Shown: in pieces, positions 46,031-59,215 of the stretch
Position numbering within the stretch: position 1 is the first letter of the stretch
Layout: each line of letters begins with the position of its first letter
Assembly (NCBI GenBank): GCA_003586115.2
Contig: QVOM02000007.1
Span: 5,115,842 to 5,179,841, forward strand
Reading direction: 5' to 3'
From: Salvator merianae
Taxonomy: Eukaryota > Chordata > Lepidosauria > Squamata > Teiidae
DNA length: 64,000 nucleotides
Notes under the pieces: generated by a model
Told to the model about the DNA's origin: nothing
Seen by the model: only the letters and a program-made list of their open reading frames with translations
The model's database searches: none
Made by a program: the position numbers and the translations under genes

Positions 46031-49000
46031 TGGCAGCCTCGCTAGGACTTTGCATCCTAGGTGGAAGGGAGGATTCTGACCATGCACAGAGTGCTTGCCT
46101 GCTGGCAGCGGCTTGTGAAGCGGAGCGCGCTGGGTTTTAAAAGGCGAGGAGAGGAGAAGGGAAGAGAACAGCTTCGAACTGGGAAGCTGACAAATCCCGA
46201 CTTCCAGGATGGAGTGAAAGACGGCGGAGTTGGATCCCAGTTGCGAGGCTGTTTTCAGCCGCAGAAGTGACACAGATGCACATAAAGGGAGGGGAGAAGG
46301 TTCCCCTGAGCGTATGCAGAGTGATCTTTCGCTCTGTTCGGTTCGGAAAGAAGCGCTTTGTTGACCTTCATGCGCCTTCTGCATTCGTGCCTTTATTAAT
46401 CCGGAACCCTCCTAGCCCGATGGGACCGCCTTCGGAGGCGGCGGGGTGCGGAAAGCTGGCCTGGAGCCACTTTTAGCAAGCTCAGAGTGACACCGAATCA
46501 CAGGGAAAACACCAAGTGGGGGGAAAAACCAGTCACAGCAACCCAGAACAGTGAAGCAGCCGGGACAAGCTACAGGGGAAAAAATGCTGAGCAGAGGCAT
46601 CCGCTCGCGCCTGTGTGTGTGTGTGTGTTTGCATTTGCTGCGTCTAAACACCCAAGAACATCGTCATGCAAGTGCCCCGGCTGGCTCCTGCCGTGCTGAG
46701 CTTTGCAGACGCCCAAAAATGCCAGGCCAGGTGCCACTGCGCCCTCTCTCCTGGGGAGTTCTGGGCGGGGCCCTTCGTCCTTTCCCCTGTCCCTTCCTTT
46801 TGAATGAGTTTGGTTCAGAGAAAGGAAGAAGTTGCTCCTTTTGTAACTTTAAGGAGAGCCAGAACTTCCCAAGCTGAGCTTGACGCCCACTGCCAGTGAA
46901 AACCTCACAGAACAGAGACGTGGATATGAGTTTGTTGGTGGGTTTGTACTTCTGCGTTTGGGGCCTAGGAAAAGCCTGGCATCCTGTCACTCCTTGCTTG
47001 AGTCTGGCCAGTAATTTTGGAGCTGTGTTTAGGAATGTGAATTGGCTCACTTATGTGAGCAACCTTTTCCTTAAGGCCCTCCTGGAAAAGCTGAATATGG
47101 GAAACATGGGGGCTGGAGAATAGTACCTCTACCCATGTTTCTTAAGCCCACCTCTCTTTCGTTTCCTAGGATATGGCGAATACCTGGAGCCTTCTCTGAT
47201 CTGGTCCACGCCTCCTCGCCTGCTGGGCACCTGCTACTGTGTTTTTCAGCAGGTGAGGATAGATGGTACCAGCCCGAGAGCACCCAAGGAGCCCATCCCC
47301 TGGCAACCAGATCTCCCCCAGATGTTTTCAGCTGCACTTCCTGCGTGTTGGCTAGGGCCCATGGGCATTGCAGGAGGGCACAGAGACCCGGCAAGCTTTC
47401 CATTTGCCAGGCAGATTCCAGGAGATCAGCTGGAATGAGCACTGCCAGAGAACGCAGGTTGTTTTTTTTAAGTGAATTAGGAATGTGGTGAAGTTCGGGC
47501 CTCGAATACATCATGAAAACCACTTGCCGCTTCATAGGGTTGCAGATTCAGCCCCTTGTACGATTGGCGGCTTAGATACACGCTTCCAAGTGCAGGATGG
47601 CTGAACTTGGGTCCCCAAGACACTGCTGAACCCTGGGGGGCAAAAGTTTGACCAGTCCTGCTTGAATTCCGTAATGCCTTTTTTTGCCTTTTACTGAACA
47701 ACTTACGAGCATCCATTTGTTCAAACACTTAACAACAGAAGAACAAAAGCAATGGTTGAACATATCTAAAAGTTACATTAAAGTATGCCCTTGCACCCTA
47801 ACTCCTTAAATGCTCTAGGCTTTTGGTTGTATCTAGAAGTGTTTTACTTCTAAACTAGATGGAAATAAGTGAATCTTGAATTAGCAGACTTGAGCTTGAA
47901 CTGATGGTTTCACTTCCTCTTGCCATAGATGTGGTTACAGTGATAAAGAACCTGAAAAGGGGGCAAACGGTGCCTCTTGTTTATGAAAGAGGGAGAGGGC
48001 CGCACGCGCAGATACTTTTGGTGGGTGTTACATGCCAAGACGGGAGATTATGGTTTATCTAGCCGGTGTTTCCTTCAAGGCCTCCGTTTTGGTAGACGTA
48101 GTGAAGCCAAACCAGATCTGCTGTGCAAAATGCCGAACGCCCTTCTTATCTCCTCTTCCGCCCCAGTGGGCGATGGGGGCAGTGGAGCACGCTGGGGGAG
48201 TCAGATTGTGCTCTCGTGGGATTTCTGGACCTCCCAAAGAGGAAGAGTAGCGGGTAGGCCCCCTGGCAGATTTCCCTTCCTCCTCCCCACAAAGCCCCCT
48301 ACCTTCTCAGGTCAGGGGTGGAGCAGAAGTGTGATACGCCCCTTCCGGACCACGGATCGGGCAGACAGCATTTGCCAGGGAGCTGAAATGTGAGGCATTT
48401 GTAACATCCTTTAAATTAAAGGACTAAGCAGGGTGTTTTTAAAGCTGTGCACTCAAATGCTGATGAGTTGTTTGGGCTTTAGAAACTGTAACCTCAGAAA
48501 AATTGATAACAAATGAATGTTTCTGGAAAGGAGGAGATCAGTGAAGGTTCCTGTTGCTTCCTCCAGGTCAAAGTGTAAGCCTGCCCCAGTGACTGCAGAC
48601 CTCTCTTTCTCCTCCAGGTTATTTCCTCCATGACTCCTTTGACATCATTGTCTGTCAGCAGTCGCAGGCGTCCTGGGAGTACCTCGTCCACCACGCAATG
48701 GCAAGTAGGAACGGCTGTGGAACGGATGGGAGATGCCAGCCAGGCCCTGCCACCCTCCCGGCTTTCAGTGGCCACATGGAGCAGCTCCCAAGCCACCGTG
48801 GCCTACTATGGGTTTGGACAACCTCCAGATGCCTCACCGCTGCTGTGGCAACTGGCATGCTTAGAAGTCGGGGCTGAGGACTGTTCTCTTTGCTGTCTCT
48901 GCTCTGGCCGAATCCTGGCACTTTTCTCCTGACTGAATTCTTGGCCTTCCGGAAGCCCTCTCCCACCAAGCGCGTGCAGAAGGTTTTCCAGTCTGGTCCC

Positions 49001-49492
49001 CAAGATGCTAACACTGGGGGCTGGGCTGGATGACCTCAAGGATCTCCTTTCAGCTCCGGTTGCGGTTCTGACCCTCTTTTTATTCTTCCCCTCTTCTCTC
49101 AGGCAGTCTCAGGCCTGCTGTCCGGCATCTGGCTGAACCGCTTTGTGGCGGCCGGCATGCTGTCGCTCTTTGTGGAGGTGAGCAACATCTTCCTCACCCT
49201 GCGGATGATGATGCGCCTGGGCCGGCTGCCCTTCCCCACGGCCTACCAGGTCAACAAGTGCGTCAACCTGGCGGTGTACTTCCTCTTCCGCCTGGCCCCG
49301 CAGGCCTACCTGACCTGGTACTTTGTGCGCTTCGTGGAGATGCACGGCCAGGGCGCCTTCCTCATGGTCAACCTGGTGCTGCTCGACGGCATGATCCTGG
49401 TGTACTTCTCGCGCCTGCTGCGCTCGGACTTCTGCCCGCACACGCGGAGGGAGCAGGGCCCCGACAGCGAAAAGAAGTTCCTGATAGACTGA
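45695..49492 (+). CDS. TLCD1: TLC domain-containing protein 1 (calfacilitin)
   Basis: Multi-pass plasma-membrane protein of the TRAM-LAG1-CLN8 (TLC) family that limits incorporation of polyunsaturated phospholipids and so affects membrane fluidity. Four coding exons: 45695-45885, 47170-47252, 48618-48700, 49103-49492, giving 248 aa (human 247). Exon 1 reads MGPWLRSAGL... with TWRWRNLLVSFVHSVVAGIW. Exons 2-3 hold GHLLLCFSAGYFLHDSFDI and WEYLVHHAM. Exon 4 holds LFVEVSNIFLTLRMMM, FLFRLAPQAYLTWYFVRFVE and YFSRLLRSDFCPHTR, in line with the human protein. Intron 3 has a GC donor (ATG-GCAAGT at 48701). The nearby GT would break the frame, while GC-AG preserves both phase and homology. Divergent from NEK8 and tail-to-tail with RPL23A, as in human. 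Confidence 0.96.
45886..47169 (+). other. TLCD1 intron 1
   Basis: 1.3 kb, GT-AG, with a (TG)n microsatellite at about 46612-46628. Nothing else recognised. Confidence 0.8.
47253..48617 (+). other. TLCD1 intron 2
   Basis: 1.4 kb, GT-AG. No repeat or nested gene recognised. Confidence 0.8.
48701..49102 (+). other. TLCD1 intron 3, GC-AG type
   Basis: Begins GCAAGTAGG and ends CTCTCAG. A CR1-like tail phrase, GGGCTGGATGACCTCAAGG, lies at about 49021-49040 inside it. Confidence 0.8.
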
Positions 49493-49834
49493 GGGCCTCC
49501 CTGGATCTCGGGGCAAAGAAGACGAGCACCGAGTCTGGCTGCCGGAGGAAGGTCTTTCTCCGCAGCCCTTGTGCCTTAATTGCTGAGGGCGCCGTGTTCA
49601 CTGTGACGTTCTTTAAACCAGTTCCTTTTCTTGCTCAGAGCTGAGGGCAACCCAGAGCTGACCTGCCCCAGGCTCTGCTTTGGGGGGGCCTGGGGCGTCA
49701 GCTGTGCCTTCTGGAAGAAATGTGAGGCTTGGAAGCACTGGGGTGGGGTGGGGTGCAGCAGGAGATCTCCCAGGTTTGTTGTTGGGAGTTTGGAGAGGCA
49801 GGGGCCGGGTGGAGGGGGGGAATGTGGGCTCATC

Positions 49835-49840
49835 ATTAAA
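49835..49840 (+). terminator. TLCD1: TLCD1 poly(A) signal ATTAAA
   Basis: The common variant ATTAAA lies 343 nt past the TLCD1 stop. No AATAAA is seen before it. Confidence 0.55.
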
Positions 49841-49859
49841 TTCTTCTTGCAAGCAACGA

Positions 49860-52740
49860 CCTGAAGTGCCCTTTGGGGAGGCCGTTCTGAGTGCAATGAC
49901 AGCAAGGTTTGGGGGGCTCAGGTTTGAGAAAAGGGTGCAGTATTGGGGGCTTATTAGTTTTGGGAAAAGGCAAGAAGGCAGCAGATGTCCCCACCTTAAG
50001 TAAAACGTCCTTCGCCCATCTGGTTTTTAGGGCCGACAGTCACAAGGTTTGCCTTGGGTTCCAGAAGGAGTTCAGGCAAATTCACAGGAGAGGTAAAGCA
50101 ATCTCCCCTGCCTGCTGCTGAGAACAAACAGCCTCTGCAGCCGGAAAGATAAACGCGGCAGCGGGCTTGGAGGTTTGGCTGTCTGCAGGACCTCTGCGGT
50201 CACGTGCCAGGCGCCCCTCCGGCACTCTCACACTGTGCACCTCCGATGCCCACAGTCATGATCCGGGCCTGTTCTGCCTGGAAACAGGATGCTGAGCGAG
50301 GAGGCGACCGGCCAGGTGGGAGGATCCGTCCGGTAATCCAGCGGGGAATTAGGGGTTTAGCATCCTCTGGGTGGTACGGAGAAGTCTAGAATTGTGCGCA
50401 GCGTTTCCCCCTTGACATGCAACCCCCTGGAAGCGTAACCAGGCAGAAGGCGGTGAGGCGACGCGGTTGCCCTGCTAACGCCAGCCAGCGTGTGCCAGAA
50501 CGAACTGCAACATCAATCTGTTTGGCTGGCAGCGGCCTCACCTGAGCCGCCTGCCCAATCCTGCGCCTGGAAAGGGGCTACGAGGTACAGGGGAAGGGGG
50601 AGAGGAAAACAGCGGGCGTCCCTGCTCGCCACTTTGGCCGTCAGCCAGCTTGCTGGCTCCAAGGAGGCTCCGCGGGGAGACTGGCTTGGAGGCGGCTGCG
50701 GGTTGCCCTGCCCACCTCTCCAGAGTTCTCAACGGCGCTGTGCTGGGAGGAGCGGCTCAGCCTGGCAGGAAAGGAGACGTTGCCACAGTCCTGCCTGCTC
50801 CCTCGAGGCACCACACTGGCTGAAGCCGGTTGTTTCTCCCTGCTTGGCTCCTCGAAGGACAGAGAGAGAGAGAGAGAGCAGGCAAACCGCACTGGGGACT
50901 CTGAATAAACAACAGAAACTGGCGCTGCTTCCCTGGCGCACCGTACGCGGGCCTGCTGGTTCAACAGCAGCCACCGCCAGTGTCCTCGGTGGCTTTAAAG
51001 CCACGGCGTGAGACTCCGCATTGGCTGTGAGCAGCCCCGCTCCGCTTGCAGGGTTTCCACTGGGTTGCTCTCCTCCTCATTTGCACGGCTGCCCCAAAGC
51101 TGCAGCTCTCTAGGCTGCTGGCAGCAGAACGAAATACTCTTTCGAAACGTCAGAAACACCCTCCGGTTGTGGCCTGGCCTGGGCTGCCCCGTGCAATTCT
51201 CCTGGCAACAGTGCAGGCGCAGCTCCCGACGGCCGTCTGCTGGGGAGATGCAGGGGAGCGAACCCTCGGCCCACGTCCACAATCCAGAATCAGTTCACTT
51301 AAACTGGGGTGTGTGTGTGTGTGTGCTGGGGCATCAGCTAAGACAGCCGTTCTCAAACCGGCATCCAGTGCCGGGGTTGTGGAGCACAGCTGGAGGCCCC
51401 GGGTAGGATGCCGGCGGGGAGGGGGCTTGGCGGTGGGCGCCGGCAGGCCGCGGCCAGCTACACACAGAAGCCTTTGGGAGCAGAAAGCGTTGCCAGGGAG
51501 GCGAGTGGCTTGTTCTGAGAAATCCGCGGCCCGCTTTGGGATTTACGCCTCTCCTCTCCGGATGGATTTCTGGCACGAGGGTCTCTTTGGAACAGAAGGT
51601 GAAGCGTAATTGGGACAGGCAAGCAGCGCAAGAGAGGGGGCGTACAGAGGGGGCTCCTGTGCCCCTGAACTCTTTTTACCCCTAAGGCCGGGCAAGGGAG
51701 CCTTGGCTTCAGCGTTGCTTTAGAAACACGGCTGTGAGTGTCTTAAAGTGTTTTCCCCCTTTCGCCTAAAGACTAGCTTTCCCACAGAAAACGCAGCCAC
51801 ATGGCAAGGTCTGTTTTTGAAGCCTTGCTCGGAAGCAGCCATGGGCCGATCGCTGCCAGTTTCTCTGGCCCCGAGCCCTGTGGGGGGCGGGGGGGTACAC
51901 AGCCTTAATGACTGCACTCCCAGTCCCCCATTGACAAAGAGACGGGGGGGGAGGCAGCACTCTTCACCAATCTGCTTCCCTCTGGCCCACCAGCGTTCCC
52001 TTCTGAGAGGACCTGCGAGCTAATGAATGTGTTTGCTGAAGCTGGGGGTGGGGAGGAGGGAATATGATCTCAGGCCTCTTCTCTTGAAGAGCGGCGTTGG
52101 GTCTTGCCTCAAGGCTAAAACCACCAAGTCTCCCTGGTGATGGGTGGTGGTGACGGTGGGGAGAAGGCACAGCCCACACCCAGTTCCCCAGCCCCTCACC
52201 TGGAAATGCCTCAGAGGTGATGAGAGTACCCCCTCCCTGCACCCAAACCTACCGCCAGTGGGAACGCAGGCTCTCGAGTCAGGCGAGAGCCTCCAAGAGA
52301 GATCTGAGTGCTCTTGAAACCCTGGCATTCAACACTTATCTGCTGAGAGTCGGAGAAACCCGGGCAGCTGGGCAAGGTGGGAAAATTCCACCCCTCCCTG
52401 CCAGCACGTCAGGAAAAGGTCTCCCCCCGCCCCTAAGACAGGCCTGCCTAGAACTGCCAGGGCTACTGGGTCATATCCAGCCTGCTTGCCTGATCCGTTG
52501 TAGCCAGGCCCAGCGCAAGCCAGCCTCTTTGGCAAGGAAGCCTCCTCTTAGCTTCCGCACAACGCGCAGGACGCAACCGGTGTCTTCCCTGCACAACGTT
52601 ACAAAACCAGCTTCGCGCACCCCCATATACCTTGGCCAAAGCCACTCCAGAGGGCTAAAATGTAACGCAGCTTCTACACCTCCTGGATAAAATAGCCAGC
52701 ATGTTTTCGGCAAGATTATTGCTTTTGAGAGTTTGTATTT
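49860..52740. other. TLCD1-RPL23A intergenic region, no gene recognised
   Basis: GC-rich with small simple repeats: (GA)n at 50861-50878 and (TG)n at 51309-51325. Frames up to 187 codons show no family resemblance. Confidence 0.5.
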
Positions 52741-53035
52741 AGGGATGTGCAAACTTCGATTCATATTCAGAAGTTCGTATAAAATTCTGTTTTCGCGAAT
52801 TTTCGCGTTGAAACAAAAATGACTTTTTTCTCCCATTTATAGTTTTCAATTGAAAATGAAAAAGCCTATTCTTTTGTGAAAATGAAATTCGTTGAATTTT
52901 TACATTTTTCGCTATGTTTAAATGATGAAAATGACATTTTCAATGGCATTTTCAATGGGAAAACATTGCAAAAAATGTGAAAATGAATGCAAAAAATTCA
53001 TTTTTCAACCACGAAATTCACTGCCACCTAGGAAT
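52735..53035. repeat. AT-rich interspersed repeat, probably a DNA-transposon derivative
   Basis: An abrupt AT-rich island with many TTTTCA/TGAAAA and GAAATTC/GAATTT words on both strands, starting TTTAGGGATGTGCAAAC. Elements starting TAGGGATGTGCA are dispersed in reptile genomes, to my recollection as non-autonomous hAT-like repeats. The other end was not defined. Confidence 0.4.
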
Positions 53036-53269
53036 GGAGCTTGCTCTAGAATGGGCCCCTCCCCCTTGCTGCAATGCCCCCATATTGGAAGAACCGAGAA
53101 AAGAGAAATGAATCCATTTGGAAGCAGCTTGATTTCAGCTCCCTGGGGACCACAGAATGGCTGCTCACAGAGCTTTCTAGGTGGTGCTTCCAGAATCTCA
53201 AAAATACACAAAATTCTGCTTGATAATTTTGGTCTGAGAATGTGATGCGTCGGTTCACCTGTGGAACAT

Positions 53270-53275
53270 TTTATT
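53270..53275 (-). terminator. RPL23A: RPL23A poly(A) signal AATAAA
   Basis: The minus strand reads GTTTCGCAATAAAATGTTCC about 100 nt past the RPL23A stop, giving the short 3' UTR usual for ribosomal protein genes. Confidence 0.8.
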
Positions 53276-53373
53276 GCGAAACAAAACATACAAGGGCATC
53301 TCACATTCAGTGTATTGTCTATTTGAGAAGGCCTGTTGGATGTAGGGAGGTTAGCAGGCTTCTGCTTGGGGGC

Positions 53374-56494
<3,121 letters not shown>

Positions 56495-56640
56495 CTTGGG
56501 AAGGAAGCGAGCAAAGAGACAGCCACGTGAGCCTCGCCCGGGCTTATAGTGCCAGTCCTCGCGAGACTGCAGTCTCAAGCCCCGTGAGAGAACTGCGTGG
56601 CCGCGAGGCTCGTCGGGAAAAAAAATAAGCACGTGAGCCA
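56495..56640 (-). promoter_or_regulatory. RPL23A: RPL23A promoter with TATA-like box, TOP start and CpG palindromes
   Basis: On the minus strand: a CCTCGCGAGA-like element at 56557-56566 (core CTCGCGAG 56558-56565), a TATAAG box at 56543-56548, and an E-box CACGTG at 56524-56529. Then a pyrimidine tract CTCTTTGC at about 56511-56518, suited to a 5' TOP start roughly 25 nt before the ATG. A second CACGTG lies at about 56630. Confidence 0.65.
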
Positions 56641-56649
56641 ACTATCCAT

Positions 56650-57580
56650 CCGGGAAACACTCCGAAGTAGACGCGGCTCCGAGGCATGCTGGGAATTGTG
56701 GTCTCACAGGCAGTTACAGCCTGGAAATGGGAAGAACTGTACATTGTGTACAGTTTCTGGGACCTTTCCTGGGACGACAGATTTCAATTCCCAGGATCCA
56801 GGCAGTGTCCCTGCAGGCTTCGCTCTGCCCAAGGCAACCCACGTGCCAGGCAGGCGTGCCCGGGTCCTCTGAGATCCCCTTCTTTGTGGTGACTATCAAA
56901 GCACCAGGTAGCAGGGAGTTCCACAGGTTATATGATGTGCTGTCTGAGCGCATCCTTCCTTTTCATGGTCTCCTGCCTTGCAATATTGTTTCACTGACAG
57001 CTTCTCATCAAGGATCTCTGCTTTAGCGAAGACCCCTTTCCCATCACCAAGCAAAAAGCCGTAACAATATCTCTCCATTTTGCCTAAACCCAGAAGCCGC
57101 AAATGATGTAACCTGTCCCCAGAGGGGAGGTGCAAGACCCCCTTCAGTATTTTCATTTTCTTTTCTGCAACACTGATATCTGGGATTCTGAAAGTTTTAA
57201 GGCTTATCAGCCGACTCAGATTGCTATTATTTCAGCAACGAGGGTCTTTCAGCGGTACCACTTGTGCTTGGGATGCGCGTCTTTTCCCAAAGGAAACCCC
57301 CCTCACCCAGAATGCAGGCTGGGGGGAATCACAGAGGCTGACTGTAGTCTGCGGGAAGGGACTGTTCTGATTTCCACGGAGCCACCCGGGTACCGAAGCC
57401 TTCCAAAGGATGGCAAGGCAGATCTCCGCCCCGATGGGCAAACAGTGGACACTTCGCACCGCGAAAAAAGACACGGTTAAGGCACCACGCAGAGGAGCAG
57501 AGTCTTCACTTCAGGAAGAGGCCCTAGCTACCCTTTCACCATGCCTCGGGTAGCCAGATGATGAGGCACAAACGAGGCAG
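56650..57580. other. RPL23A-RAB34 intergenic spacer
   Basis: About 0.9 kb between divergent promoters. No gene or clear repeat recognised. Confidence 0.5.
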
Positions 57581-58628
57581 GGCGGTCAGGTGTTGGAGAC
57601 CGCCTCTCTGGGCGCGTGCAGAGCGCCGCCTGAAGCTCCGGCACGAGCCAAGCTGCGGAGGAAGAAGGCGCTGCCTCCCGCTCGGCCTGGCAGCTGCAGA
57701 GGGGGCTCCGCCCGCGCCCAAGGCGCCCCCGCCTGCTCCGAGGGAGTCACTAATCGGGAACAGATGCTGCCAGGCGGAGCCTCGGCGCTCTTACGCCCGC
57801 CTGGACCGCCGGAGGAGAAGGTAACGGGGCATCTTGGGGAGGGCCGATCCTCGAGGGAACCCCCTCCCGGGGCTGGGCGAGGATCCACAGGCTGCACCAC
57901 CACCCCCGACGGCGAGGGCGCCTCTGAGTCCCAACAGAGCTCTCTCCCCAGGAGGGTGGCGTACTGAACGCAGGGCGGGACTGGCGAGGCAGGGATGGGG
58001 AAACCATCCGGCCCAACAAGGCGTGGGGTTTCTCCGCCCCGACGGCGACGAACGCGTGCCTCTGGGAGTGCGCAGAGCGCCTTTTTTCCTCCTTGGGCAG
58101 CCTAGCAGAAGTGACGAACGGAAGAGGGGACACTGCTTGGCTTGAATGGACCTTCGAGCACAGCGTGCCTCTGAGGCCGTGCAGAGGGCCTTTCCTAACC
58201 GAGGAGGATGCGCGAGGAGAAAGCAACGGGGCTTCTTGGTCCAGGGACACGTGGCGCCGGGGAACTGGGGGAGGGGGGGCTCCTGTGAGCGAGGCAGGGC
58301 GCGCGGGAGGAATCCTGCACGGACGGGGCCCCTCGCCCCGCCACCCAGAGACCCCTGGCGAAGAGCGGCGCCCCTCCGCCTCCTGTTCTCAGAGAGACCT
58401 GCGTGGGCTCGCTCAGCCGCCTGCCTGCCTGCCGCCCCGCCTCTGTCTCTGTCTCTCTCCTGCCGGCTCCTGGGCTGGAATTTCCGGGGATCGGATTACG
58501 GGGCCGCCCCCTCCCCTCCCGGCCCGGCTAGCGGGACCAGCCAGGAAGACGGGCGGGCGGACGGACGGGGCGGACGGAGCAGCGCGCGGGCAGCAGAAGA
58601 GCAGCGCCGCTGCCAGGCGGGCAGGACG
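57580..58628 (+). promoter_or_regulatory. RAB34: RAB34 CpG island and probable untranslated first exon
   Basis: CpG-dense for about 1.3 kb. A good donor, GACG-gtgagcg, at 58629 pairs with the acceptor at 59173-59174 (ttgcttccag) ahead of the coding exon, so a 5' UTR exon probably ends at 58628. Open frames in the island (for example 58146-58988) are GC artefacts. Confidence 0.6.
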
Positions 58629-59215
58629 GTGAGCGGGAGGCTCTGCCCCGAGGCGATGCCAGCAGCCGGAGCCTCGCCTCTGCCCCCTTACCAGATCCCG
58701 GCGGGGGGAGCCGTCGAGGGGCAGCGGGGGGGAATCGCTTTGCTTCATCCCAGGCAGGGGGGGCTCCCCTCCCGCGGCCTCTGGCGGGTTCAGGGGCAAG
58801 GAGGGGGGGCGTTCAGGCAACCTGGGCTCGCCCCAACACCGCAGCTGCTCTCCGCAGACGCCTCCGGGGGGGGCAAAACCTTGGATGCGTGCGGGTGGGG
58901 GGTGCACCGATCGGCCTTGGGTTCACTTTTAGGAATTGCTGCAGCCAGAAGCCCCCAAGCTTCGCTTCTGATGCGGCATGCCTTATGAACCCCCCGCCCG
59001 TTTTTCTCAGGTACCCTGAGTGCAGAGCGCTTCTGGCGATGGGAGAATGATCACAGAACGCGCGCCTTTTGTAGCCAAAAGCCAAAGCAGCGGGTCTCTG
59101 CGGCCGGGCGCTTCCAGAGAACCTTGCAGGGAGGCAAGCGTGTCACAGCCACCTTGTGGGCCCTTTGCTTCCAGGTGGGACCGGAGAGCCCTGGCGCCGG
59201 GCGGGATCCCCAGCG

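Noticed and set aside
58146..58988. 280-codon frame in the RAB34 CpG island
   Set aside because: Interrupted by the probable 5' UTR donor at 58629. Arg/Pro/Ala-rich with no homology.
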